DNA of 17,175 nt, from NCBI GenBank assembly GCA_964440605.1, contig CAYTSW010000054.1, forward strand, positions 1 to 17,175. The letters are read 5' to 3'. This document shows, piece by piece, positions 7,247 to 14,464 of the stretch; within the stretch, counting starts at the first letter, position 1; the number at the start of each line of letters is the position of its first letter. Source of the stretch: CAYTSW01 sp964440605. Its GTDB lineage: Bacteria; Planctomycetota; Phycisphaerae; Phycisphaerales; UBA1924. The notes beneath the pieces were generated by a model. It did not search any database, was not told the DNA's origin, and worked only from the letters and a program-made list of their open reading frames with translations. The translations under genes and the position numbers were made by a program.

Positions 7247-8980
7247 TCACGCGGCCTGCGCGCGGTCGCCATCGCCGCACGCCCACGCCCGGCACTCGGC
7301 GACGAGCCGCGCAGCGTTGACCGGCTTGGGCAGGTAGCCATCGCAGCCCGCTTCGAGGCAGACGCGTTCGTCGCCCGAAAGAGCGTGCGCCGTCAGCGCG
7401 ATGATGGGCAGCCGGCACCCGAGCTCGCGCAGGCGACGCGTCGCGTTGTAACCATCGAGCACGGGCATCTGCATGTCCATCAGCACGAGGTCGAACGTCT
7501 CGCCCGCTTCGGCCAGGGTGACTACCTCCACCGCCGCCTGCCCGTCCCCCGCGACCACGACCTCCGCCCCGGCGCGACGCAGCAGGAAGCAGAGCAGGCG
7601 CTGATTGTCCGGCCCGTCTTCGACAAGCAGCACGCGCACGCCGGCGAGCGCTCGATCGCCCTGCGCGCCGCTCGGCTCCACCGGGCGATCCGCCACGACG
7701 CGTGATGAGGCCGGCTCGTCCGCGCGCACGCGCTCCTCCGACACCCGTCCCGCATCGACGCACACCGTGAAGCGCGAGCCCTCACCCTCCCACGAATCGA
7801 CCCGCAGCGAGCCGCCCAGCAACCGCGCGAGGCTCGCGCTGATACGCAGACCCAGCCCGGTGCCGCCGAACTTCCGGGTCGTCGAAGCGTCGGCCTGCTC
7901 GAACGCGTCGAAACGCCGGATCCGCTCGAGCTGTTCGGGCGTCATCCCAACGCCGGTGTCGATGATGTCGACCACGAGCTGGCCCGCCGCCTCATCGAAC
8001 CCGCACCGCATGGTCACCGTGCCGCGCTGCGTGAACTTGATCGCGTTGTCCAGCAGGTTGACCAGGATCTGCCTCAGGCGCACCGAGTCGGTCTCGATGC
8101 GCTCCGGTAGCGGCGAGGCACGCTCGAAGGCAAGCGCAATCCCCTTGCGCTCGGCGCGCACCCGAACGAGCTCGATCGACTCGCACAGCACGCCGAGCGT
8201 CTCCAGTTCCACCCGCTCGATCTGTATCCGCTCCGACTCGATCTTCGTGATGTCGAGCACGTCGTTCACGAGCGCGAGCAGGTGTGTCGCGTTGCGCCGG
8301 ATCGATTGCGCGGCGTCCAGCACCTCTTCTCTCGTCATCGCGTCCTGCTTCTGCTCGCAGTCGATCAACTCTGAAAAGCCCAGGATCGCGGTGAGCGGCG
8401 TACGGATCTCATGACTCATGTTCGCCAGGAACGTGCTCTTGGCCAGCGACGCGCGGTGCGCCTCCTCCGTGGTGTGACGAAGGCGAAACGCGTGGCGACG
8501 CAACTCCAACTGCGACGACGCCTGACGCGCCAGCATCATCAGCGTTTCCATCTCGTCCACGCTCAGCGTGCGCGGCTCGGTGTCGATCACGCACAGCGTT
8601 CCGGCCGCCAGCCCGTCCTGAAGCAGCAGCGGCACACCGGCGTAGAACCGGATCCCCGGCTCGCCCGTCACCAGCGGGTTGTCCGACACGCGCGGGTCGG
8701 CGAGCGCGTCCTCGACTATCAGCGGATCGTCATCCAGGATCGCGTAGCCGCAGAACGCCTGATCGCGAGGCGTCTCCGGCCGCTCGAACCCTACTCGGCT
8801 CTTGAACCACTGGCGGTGCTCGTCGAGGATCGTCAGCAACGACACGGGGCAACCCGTCAGCCGGGAGGCCAGTGTGGTGAGGTCGTCGAAGGCCTGCTCT
8901 GGCTCGGTGTCCAGCACGTTGCATTGCATCACCGCCGCCAGGCGCTTGGCTTCGTTGTCTCCGGCGGGTGCTGCGGGCAT
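7247..8980 (-). CDS. Hybrid GAF sensor histidine kinase with C-terminal receiver
   Basis: This 577-residue soluble signalling protein has no membrane segment. In order: a GAF domain (about 25-160; 'CPVSLLTILDEHRQWFKSR', FYAGVPLLLQDGLAAGTLCV), a short coiled linker, HisKA with phospho-acceptor His190 in FLANMSHEIRTPL, an HATPase domain with N-box Asn312 (LVNLLDNAIKF), DTGVG (341-345) and GGTGLGL (372-378), then a receiver domain (about 448-565) with Glu454/Asp455, phospho-acceptor Asp502 in LVLMDMQMP, Thr530 and Lys552. All key residues are present, so an active kinase with an internal His-to-Asp relay is expected. The GAF ligand is unknown. I chose the ATG at 8980 because GAGAGG (8995-8990) is 9 nt upstream; the ATG at 8989 touches that site, and the open frame back to 9061 overruns it. 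No DNA-binding regulator lies nearby. Confidence 0.9.
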   Translation of the reverse strand: MPAAPAGDNEAKRLAAVMQCNVLDTEPEQAFDDLTTLASRLTGCPVSLLTILDEHRQWFKSRVGFERPETPRDQAFCGYAILDDDPLIVEDALADPRVSDNPLVTGEPGIRFYAGVPLLLQDGLAAGTLCVIDTEPRTLSVDEMETLMMLARQASSQLELRRHAFRLRHTTEEAHRASLAKSTFLANMSHEIRTPLTAILGFSELIDCEQKQDAMTREEVLDAAQSIRRNATHLLALVNDVLDITKIESERIQIERVELETLGVLCESIELVRVRAERKGIALAFERASPLPERIETDSVRLRQILVNLLDNAIKFTQRGTVTMRCGFDEAAGQLVVDIIDTGVGMTPEQLERIRRFDAFEQADASTTRKFGGTGLGLRISASLARLLGGSLRVDSWEGEGSRFTVCVDAGRVSEERVRADEPASSRVVADRPVEPSGAQGDRALAGVRVLLVEDGPDNQRLLCFLLRRAGAEVVVAGDGQAAVEVVTLAEAGETFDLVLMDMQMPVLDGYNATRRLRELGCRLPIIALTAHALSGDERVCLEAGCDGYLPKPVNAARLVAECRAWACGDGDRAQAA

Positions 8981-9064
8981 CGTGAACATCCTCTCATCAT
9001 GGAGCAGGCTGGTAGGAAATCGGTCCGGATCGCGGACGACTGAACGCCCAGTGCGCACCAAGAG

Positions 9065-9481
9065 TCACCCGACCCGACTCGACCCCAAACCGGGTTCTCG
9101 GCGCGCACGCCCCGGTTGCGGGAGGGTCCACCCCACGCTGTACCCACACTCCGTGCATCGACCCGAGTTCGGCTCAACGCCTTCATGCAAGCATCGCGGG
9201 CACCCCACATCCGGCACCGCTACCGACCAGCGCGCCAGCGGCCGCGCCAACGCCATCAGCCCTCCCCCGACGCCGAGCAGGGGCAGTCCGAGAAACACCC
9301 CGTGCCACGCCCCGATCCCGTCCCACACGCGCCACGCCGAGTCGAGCTGCCCACTGCCGAGCATCGCGAACAGGACGCGATTCGCGGCCATCACCGCCCC
9401 CACGAGGAGAAGTATCAGCCCTCCCACGCGGAGACTCAGAACCAGGCGGGCGCGGGCTCGGTGGACCGGATGGTGCAGCAT
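9065..9481 (-). CDS. Small two-helix membrane protein with C-terminal zinc ribbon
   Basis: This 138-residue protein has a basic N-terminus (HHPVHRARAR), a first hydrophobic helix (about 16-40, LRVGGLILLLVGAVMAANRV), a polar linker, a second helix (about 58-80) and then a cytoplasm-type zinc ribbon formed by Cys94-x2-Cys97 and Cys109-x2-Cys112 ('CPRCLHEGVEPNSGRCTECG'). Small proteins of this build are frequent in planctomycetes and are annotated as hypothetical. Their role is unknown; a membrane-anchored adaptor is only a guess. The ATG at 9481 is the plausible start, but no strong Shine-Dalgarno is visible. The gene lies 84 nt upstream of the histidine kinase on the same strand, so co-transcription is possible, and is divergent from the ATP-grasp array. 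Confidence 0.7.
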   Translation of the reverse strand: MLHHPVHRARARLVLSLRVGGLILLLVGAVMAANRVLFAMLGSGQLDSAWRVWDGIGAWHGVFLGLPLLGVGGGLMALARPLARWSVAVPDVGCPRCLHEGVEPNSGRCTECGYSVGWTLPQPGRARREPGLGSSRVG

Positions 9482-9547
9482 GCCGGGTCCGACGCGTTCG
9501 AGCGTGTGAAGTTCCGCTCGAAATCAGCTCGCGGGCGGCCGGATGCC

Positions 9548-9575
9548 TTGGCATTGCCTACCCCTGGTGTATTCT
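9548..9575 (+). promoter_or_regulatory. Sigma-70-type promoter in front of the ATP-grasp array
   Basis: TTGGCA (9548-9553), a 16-nt spacer and an extended TATTCT (9570-9575) make the best consensus match in the window. The start of transcription would be near 9582, about 50 nt before the ATG at 9631. The divergent zinc-ribbon gene begins at 9481. Confidence 0.6.
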
Positions 9576-9630
9576 GAGGCGGGACGAGTCCGGGCTTGAT
9601 ACGCTCGCGGTGCAGGCGGAGCAGGAGTCT

Positions 9631-9890
9631 ATGAAGTTCGTCATCCCGACCTATTGCCCGCTGCGGCCGATCTGGGCGGGGCTGTTCACCCACCGCGCCG
9701 ACCCGCGGGCCGACCGCGTCCAAGCGTTGCGGTCGAAGTACCGCCGGGCCGTCAAGTCCCCGCGCGACCGCTTCCTCATGGAGGTCCTGTCGCTCGGCTG
9801 GCCGGCGATCGTCGCGTGGCACTGTCGGCCGGTAGAGTCGAGGGTTTGGTGGTGTTGCGCACGAGCGTCTCGCGCGGGTTGACGGGTTGA
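9631..9890 (+). CDS. ATP-grasp array copy 1, N-terminal part only (cut by assembly gap)
   Basis: From ATG 9631 the protein reads MKFVIPTYCPLRPIWAGLF and on to 'LMEVLSLGWPAIVAWHC' (about residue 65). It aligns almost without gaps to the N-termini of the copies at 10030 and 11523: YCPLRPxWAG, DPRADRVQ, R-S-x-Y-R, and the aromatic W-P pair. After residue 65 the similarity ends abruptly, and the frame hits TGA at 9880-9882, 9 nt before the N run. The missing ATP-grasp part (about 370 residues) cannot fit in 100 bases if the gap length is real, so either the N run is a placeholder or this copy is truncated. The last ~60 bases before the gap may be mis-assembled. RBS: AGGAG at 9623-9627 or GGAG at 9618-9621. 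A longer GTG start at 9610 is possible, but the paralogs argue for 9631. Confidence 0.65.
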
Positions 9891-9990
9891 NNNNNNNNNN
9901 NNNNNNNNNNNNNNNNNNNNNNNNNNNNNNNNNNNNNNNNNNNNNNNNNNNNNNNNNNNNNNNNNNNNNNNNNNNNNNNNNNNNNNNNNN
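9891..9990. other. Scaffold gap (100 N)
   Basis: Exactly 100 undetermined bases, the usual placeholder for a gap of unknown length. It falls inside the tandem ATP-grasp array, where similar copies could break an assembly. Neither gene content nor the distance between copies 1 and 2 can be trusted here. Confidence 0.98.
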
Positions 9991-10029
9991 ATCCCGCGCG
10001 TGGTGCAGCGGGGACGGCGAGAGATCGAG

Positions 10030-11346
10030 TTGAAACGCATAGTCCCTCCATACTGCCCGTTGCGGCCGCCCTGGGCCGGGCTGTTTCGCTCGAAGGGTGA
10101 CCCACGCGCTGATCAGGTGCAGCGTTGGCGGTCGCGGTACCGGCTCTCCGAGTCGAAGATGCCCAAGCGGGCGCTGATGGTCACGCTGACGCTGGCGTGG
10201 CCGGCGATTATGGTCGGTCATGCCCTCTTGCGACCCAGCCGCAACCGCGAGCGTGGGCTGGGTGGAGCGTTGCGCAAATGGTGGGTCTGCTCGTCGGCGG
10301 GCGTGGAGCCCTACGTCTACGACTTCCACGAGGTGTACCTGTCGGAGAAGCGCCGCCGCGCCGAAGCGTGGCTCGGCCGATGGCAGCGTTGGCACCTCGG
10401 GAACATCCTCTCCTTCGGGCTGGATCGCCCGGTGTTGCACGACAAGGCGCTGTTCGGCGCGCGGGCGGCGGAGGCGGGGCTGCCCGTGGCGCGCACGCTC
10501 TGCAGTTGCGACGGAGGCACGGCAACGCAACACGTTTCCGAAGACGAACTGCACTTCGACCTCGTGCTCAAGGGCGCCGGCGGCTCGGGGGGCAAGACGG
10601 TGCAGTTGTGGCGACTGGTCGAGCCCAACCGATGGGAGGGGGAGGAGGGTCGGCGACTCACTTGGAACGAGCTCGTCGAACTCGCCTGCCAGCTCTCGCT
10701 CGAGACCGGGGAGACGTGGCTCTTCCAGCGGCGGCTGGTCAACCACGACGTCATCCGTGCCGTCGCCCCCAACGCGCTGTCCACCTGCCGCATCGTCACC
10801 AACATCGACGCCGACGGCTCGAACCCGCGTGTCTTGCTCGCGCTCTTCCGCCTGCCCTCGGGAGACGGTCTCATTGACAACTACGACTCGGGCGGAATCG
10901 CAGGACCGATCGACCTGGCGACGGGACGCCTCGGGAAGGCGAAGACGGCGCAGCGAGACGCCCAGTGGCAGAGCCACCACCCGACAACAGGCGTCCAGTT
11001 CGAAGGTCTGGCCCTCCCGTGCTGGGAGGAGGCGAAGGCGCTCGCGTCACTCGCCCACGAGCGGATCCCCGAATCGCGGAGCGTGGGGTGGGACGTGGTG
11101 ATCACGCCCGACGGCCCGCTGCTGCTGGAAGCAAACGAGAACTGGGGCGTCGAGCTCGCCCAACGGTGCCACGACACGCCGATCCTCGCAACGGAGTTTG
11201 CCGACATCTGTCTGGACTGCTTCGAACGGTGGCGGGCTGGTCGACCGGTGGTGGACGACGAGCCACGTCGACGCTGCCGCCAAGCCGCCCAAGCCGCGAC
11301 CACCACAGCGGGCGCGATCGCCGAAGGGCCCGAAGTCACGGCCTGA
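10030..11346 (+). CDS. ATP-grasp array copy 2 (sugar-transfer-associated ATP-grasp type)
   Basis: This 438-residue protein has an N-terminal block (1-125) with YCPLRPPWAGLF and DPRADQVQ, then an ATP-grasp fold. Visible features are LHDKALFGARAAEAGLPVAR (136-155), the lysine and Gly-rich loop LVLKGAGGSGGK (178-189; Lys181), FQRRLVNHD (232-240), 'NALSTCRIVTNIDADG' (248-263), 'IDNYDSGGIAGPIDLATGR' (282-300), the HHPTTG stretch (316-321) and the metal-binding end GWDVVITPDGPLLLEANENWG (Asp355, Glu367, Asn369). This pattern matches the sugar-transfer-associated ATP-grasp family, whose genes tend to lie near glycosyltransferases; reaction and substrate are not established. The C-terminal ~30 residues are Ala/Arg-rich. 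I start at TTG 10030: it aligns with the ATG of the sister copies and has GAGAG 6 nt upstream. The GTG at 10000 would add ten residues absent from the sisters. Confidence 0.78.
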   Translation: MKRIVPPYCPLRPPWAGLFRSKGDPRADQVQRWRSRYRLSESKMPKRALMVTLTLAWPAIMVGHALLRPSRNRERGLGGALRKWWVCSSAGVEPYVYDFHEVYLSEKRRRAEAWLGRWQRWHLGNILSFGLDRPVLHDKALFGARAAEAGLPVARTLCSCDGGTATQHVSEDELHFDLVLKGAGGSGGKTVQLWRLVEPNRWEGEEGRRLTWNELVELACQLSLETGETWLFQRRLVNHDVIRAVAPNALSTCRIVTNIDADGSNPRVLLALFRLPSGDGLIDNYDSGGIAGPIDLATGRLGKAKTAQRDAQWQSHHPTTGVQFEGLALPCWEEAKALASLAHERIPESRSVGWDVVITPDGPLLLEANENWGVELAQRCHDTPILATEFADICLDCFERWRAGRPVVDDEPRRRCRQAAQAATTTAGAIAEGPEVTA

Positions 11347-11522
11347 ACCGTCGGATCTGAGCATTCGTTGTTTCTGATGAGGCGAGTGGTTTCAGACGCT
11401 TTAAATTGGTAAAGGTTGCGATCCGGCGCTTCCCTCGGCCGGCCGCGGCGATATCTTCCGGGTTGGGAAGCCGCGACGTTTGCACGACGTCGTGTCGCAC
11501 AGAGTCAAGCGGAGAGTTCGTG

Positions 11523-12884
11523 ATGAAGTTTGTGGTGCTGGACTACTGTCCGCTGCGCCCCATGTGGGCCGGCGCTTTGTCTCGTCATGCGCAAGTTGAT
11601 CGACTGCAGCGGGCCCGCTCGGCCTATCGGCGCGCCACCCAGCCGCTGCCCAAGCGGCTCGCGATGGAAGCCTTCACGCTCGCCTGGCCCGTCACCGCGG
11701 CGTTCCTCGCGCTGCGCAACGCGGCTCAGGCGCGTCAGGACGGTCGCGGCTCGCTCACGACCATCGCCCGACGCGCCGTGGGCGCGTGGTGGCTCGCTTC
11801 TACGCGCGGGATCGGCGTCGATCACTACGACGACTACGACTTCGACCGGGCCGACCGTCGCCGCGACGCCGAGGCCTACACCTCCATGATCCCGATGACT
11901 CACTTCTGCACGCTCAACGCCTTCGGGCTCGACCCCGACCTCCTCGACGACAAGACCCGCTTCGAGCGCCACTGCCACAAACTCGGCCTGCCCGTCGCCT
12001 GCTCGCTGTGCACCTTTGTCGCCGGCGAACGGTTCGACGAAGCGCAGCACATCGAAGAGAACGATGCGCCCGACTTCGACCTGGTCCTCAAGAGCGCCAA
12101 CGGCGTCGGCGGCCGCGAAGTGGAGGCCTGGTACCGCACCGACGCGGGCGACTTCGAGAACAGCGCCGGCGACACGCTGGACTGGCCCGGCGTGCTCGCC
12201 CGGGGCGCCACACTCTCCGTGCGGACCCGCGATACCTGGCTGCTGCAACGCCGCATCGTCAACCACGAGAGGCTCCGGTCCATCGCGCCGCGCGGCTTGA
12301 GCACCATCCGCGTCGTCACCATCCTCGAGCGTGACGGCTCGGCCGCCCACACCCTCTGCGCCACGCTGCGGGTGCCCGGCGGGCTCGAACTCACCGACAA
12401 CTTCAGCGGCGGCGGGCTGGCCGCTGCCCTCGACCTCGACACCGGCCGCCTCAACGCCGGCGTCGCCAAGGTCAAAGGCTCGCCCCGGCACACGCATCAC
12501 CCCGCGACGGGCGAGCCGATCGCCGGGCGGACAGTGCCGATGTGGGAGGCCGCCCGCAAGCTTGCTGAGCGCGCCCACTTGGCTATGCCCGAATCGGTAT
12601 GCGTCGGGTGGGACGTCGTCGTGACAGACGACGGACCGCTGCTCCTCGAAGCCAACTCCAACTGGGGCGCTACTCACATGCAGAAGAGCCACGACTCGGC
12701 GATCCTTCTCACCGAGTTCGCCGACGTTGCCTTGGAGAGCTACAGGCGTTGGAAGATCGGCAAGCCGGCGTTGGACCTCGTTGGTCGTCCAGAGACCGCC
12801 AAGCCCGTCGCAAGCGTGGAAGCCAAGCCAGTGAGTCGTCGCGTGGTTCACAAAAAGATCACGCGCCAACGGACCCGCGCTTGA
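11523..12884 (+). CDS. ATP-grasp array copy 3 (sugar-transfer-associated ATP-grasp type)
   Basis: This 453-residue paralog of copy 2 has an N-terminal block MKFVVLDYCPLRPMWAGAL, with the DPRAD element of the other copies lost, and then LDDKTRFERHCHKLGLPVAC (141-160), LVLKSANGVGGREVEAW (187-203; Lys190), LQRRIVNHERL (241-251), 'TDNFSGGGLAAALDLDTGR' (291-309), HTHHPATG (323-330) and GWDVVVTDDGPLLLEANSNWG (Asp365, Glu377, Asn379). All expected ATP-grasp positions are present. The C-terminal tail from about 415 is Lys/Arg-rich and differs from copy 2. The ATG at 11523 has GGAGAG 6 nt upstream; the frame is open back to 11406 but that part is not protein-like. A 176-nt spacer with an AT-rich TTTAAATTGGTAAAGG patch near 11400 separates it from copy 2 and may hold a promoter. 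It ends convergently, 3 nt from the ankyrin gene's stop. Confidence 0.82.
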   Translation: MKFVVLDYCPLRPMWAGALSRHAQVDRLQRARSAYRRATQPLPKRLAMEAFTLAWPVTAAFLALRNAAQARQDGRGSLTTIARRAVGAWWLASTRGIGVDHYDDYDFDRADRRRDAEAYTSMIPMTHFCTLNAFGLDPDLLDDKTRFERHCHKLGLPVACSLCTFVAGERFDEAQHIEENDAPDFDLVLKSANGVGGREVEAWYRTDAGDFENSAGDTLDWPGVLARGATLSVRTRDTWLLQRRIVNHERLRSIAPRGLSTIRVVTILERDGSAAHTLCATLRVPGGLELTDNFSGGGLAAALDLDTGRLNAGVAKVKGSPRHTHHPATGEPIAGRTVPMWEAARKLAERAHLAMPESVCVGWDVVVTDDGPLLLEANSNWGATHMQKSHDSAILLTEFADVALESYRRWKIGKPALDLVGRPETAKPVASVEAKPVSRRVVHKKITRQRTRA

Positions 12885-12894
12885 GGCTCAAGCG
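12878..12894. other. Hairpin spanning both stop codons of convergent genes
   Basis: CGCTTGA-GGC-TCAAGCG has perfect 7-bp arms and a 3-nt centre. The forward arm contains the TGA of ATP-grasp copy 3 (12882-12884), and the mirror arm contains the TGA of the ankyrin gene on the other strand (12890-12888). No T-run follows on either strand, so it is not a standard intrinsic terminator. It may protect 3' ends or simply reflect the mirrored stop codons. Confidence 0.5.
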
Positions 12895-14315
12895 TCGCCG
12901 GAAGTCTCGCCGCGGACCGCGACCGACCCTTCCAGCACCTCCCGGCACGCCACCCGCCCATCCGCCCGCATCCGCGCGTTGTTGATCGTCGGGCCGGTCG
13001 ATGTTGTGTAGTCCGCCGGCGTGTGACCGTTGGCGTCCTGCGCCTCCGGGTCGGCACCGGCTTCGAGCATCAGCGTGACGAGCGGGGGCAGGCCCGAAGC
13101 CGCGGCGTAGTGCAGGGGCGTGCGCCCGGCCGAATCGGTGGCTTCGACGTCCGCCCCCCCTTCGATTAGCGCCCGCGCCAGCTCGGTGTGGCCCCGGAAG
13201 CGGTCGCCGGTTCGGCTGAAGTCGGTCGGCAGCAGGCAGGCGCGCATCAGCAGCGTGCGCCCCGACTCGAACTCCGGCGCCTCGACGTCAAAGCCGAGCT
13301 TCAGCAGGTCGCGCGTCGCCAGCACGTTGCCGCTCTCGACGGCGATGGTGAGCAGGTCGCGCCCGCGATGGTCGAGCACCGCGAGGTCGCCCCCCGCGTC
13401 GGCGAGGAGTTCGATGACGCCCGCGTCGCCCCCCTGGGCCGCGAGGATCATCGGGTCGATCGCCCGCCAGTCGCGGCCCATGGCGTCGAGGATGCGCCGT
13501 TCGCGCTCGTCGAGCATGTCGCTTGAGATGTCCGTGAACGGGCGGGCGTCCCAGTCCAGCAGCGTCTCGACCTGCGCCTTCACGCCGTACGCCGCGGCGC
13601 GCCCGACCGGCGTTTGCGCGTTGCGGTCGATCGCGTGGACCGTCGCGCTGTTGGCGAGCAACGCGACCATCGCCTCCAGGCGTCGCCCGAGCGCTTCGGG
13701 GTCGCGGAAGAAATGGTCGGCGCGGTCGGGCTCGATCATCTCGCGGAACCACCCGCTGGCCATGAAAAGCGGCGTCTCGGCGCGGTCGTTCTGCGCATCA
13801 ACGTCCAGGCCACCTTCGACGATCAGCGTCTCCACCATCGCCGCGTCGTTCCACATCGCGGCTTCGTGCAGCAGCGTGTTCCCCCCCAAGCCGCGGGCGT
13901 CGAGATCGGCGCCGACGTCGAGCAGCGCTCGCAACGAGTCTGGATCGCCCCAGCGCGCGGCGACGACCACCGCGTCCCACTGCACCCGGTCGAGCGGTTC
14001 CGAGGCGATCGTCGCCCCCGCCTCGAGCAGCGCGCGCACGACCTCGGGCTCCTGCGCCGCAATGGCGTGCAGCAGCACGGGCCAAGGCTGACCGACACGC
14101 TGGTCCATGGCCGTCGCCTCCAGCGACGCCCCGGCCTCGAGCAGCTCTTCGACGCGCTCCAACGCGCCGGCCGCGGCGGCCTGAATCACCTCGGGCACTT
14201 CGCCCTCTCGCACCATCGGCTGAGCGCTCGCGAGGCCCGCTCCGAGCAGCAGACCCAACACCGGAGCCACCCGACGCGCCGCCGATGCTTTGCCCACCCG
14301 TCCGTTCATCCTCAT
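12888..14315 (-). CDS. Exported ankyrin-repeat protein
   Basis: This 475-residue protein has a signal peptide (basic NGRVGKASAARR, hydrophobic VAPVLGLLLGAGLASA, cut expected after Ala31 before Gln) and then ankyrin repeats throughout. Clear units include LERVEELLEAGASLEAT (52-68), EVVRALLEAGATI (91-103), DSLRALLDVGADLDARGLGG (126-145) with NTLLHEAAMWND, 'GVIELLADAGGDLAVLDHRG' (299-318), TELARALIEGGADVEATDSAG (377-397) with RTPLHYAAASG, and LVTLMLEAGADPEAQDANG (412-430). A less regular stretch (about 185-285) may be an insertion. Ankyrin repeats bind other proteins; here that would occur outside the cytoplasm. No enzyme domain is visible. Three ATGs follow an AGGAGG at 14326-14321; I chose the one at 14315 (5-nt spacing), though 14318 (2 nt) and 14309 (11 nt) are possible. 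It is divergent from glycyl-tRNA synthetase. Confidence 0.85.
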   Translation of the reverse strand: MRMNGRVGKASAARRVAPVLGLLLGAGLASAQPMVREGEVPEVIQAAAAGALERVEELLEAGASLEATAMDQRVGQPWPVLLHAIAAQEPEVVRALLEAGATIASEPLDRVQWDAVVVAARWGDPDSLRALLDVGADLDARGLGGNTLLHEAAMWNDAAMVETLIVEGGLDVDAQNDRAETPLFMASGWFREMIEPDRADHFFRDPEALGRRLEAMVALLANSATVHAIDRNAQTPVGRAAAYGVKAQVETLLDWDARPFTDISSDMLDERERRILDAMGRDWRAIDPMILAAQGGDAGVIELLADAGGDLAVLDHRGRDLLTIAVESGNVLATRDLLKLGFDVEAPEFESGRTLLMRACLLPTDFSRTGDRFRGHTELARALIEGGADVEATDSAGRTPLHYAAASGLPPLVTLMLEAGADPEAQDANGHTPADYTTSTGPTINNARMRADGRVACREVLEGSVAVRGETSGDA

Positions 14316-14320
14316 CATCG

Positions 14321-14326
14321 CCTCCT
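14321..14326 (-). promoter_or_regulatory. Ribosome binding site of the ankyrin gene
   Basis: A perfect AGGAGG on the reverse strand lies immediately before three in-frame ATGs (14318, 14315, 14309). The spacing favours 14315 and rules against the longer open frame that begins at 14426. Confidence 0.65.
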
Positions 14327-14404
14327 GTATGCGTGCGTCGGCGTCGTCGACCCGTCCGCACGATACGCCCGGGCCGGGCCGGGGTTGCCGCCGCGCCGCG
14401 TCCG

Positions 14405-14410
14405 TATAGT
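14405..14410 (+). promoter_or_regulatory. Putative -10 box of glycyl-tRNA synthetase
   Basis: TATAGT (one mismatch to TATAAT) lies 54 nt before the ATG at 14465. The surrounding DNA is almost pure G and C, so the box stands out. A TTGCCG at 14385-14390 could be the -35, but the 14-nt spacing is too short, so the -35 assignment is open. No Shine-Dalgarno is visible before the ATG. Confidence 0.4.
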
Positions 14411-14464
14411 GGGTGATCCTGACCAACCCCCACCGTTCTCCCCGAGCGCCCCCGAGCCCCCACC

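Noticed and set aside
7060..7341. Alternative frames around 7060-7341 that might encode the missing acylase alpha chain
   Set aside because: Neither alternative reverse frame resembles an acylase alpha chain, and most of the span is already the kinase 3' end.
9436..10980. Reverse-strand open frame of 514 codons running through the N gap
   Set aside because: It is open only because the gap is read as unknown residues; it lies opposite ATP-grasp copies 1 and 2.
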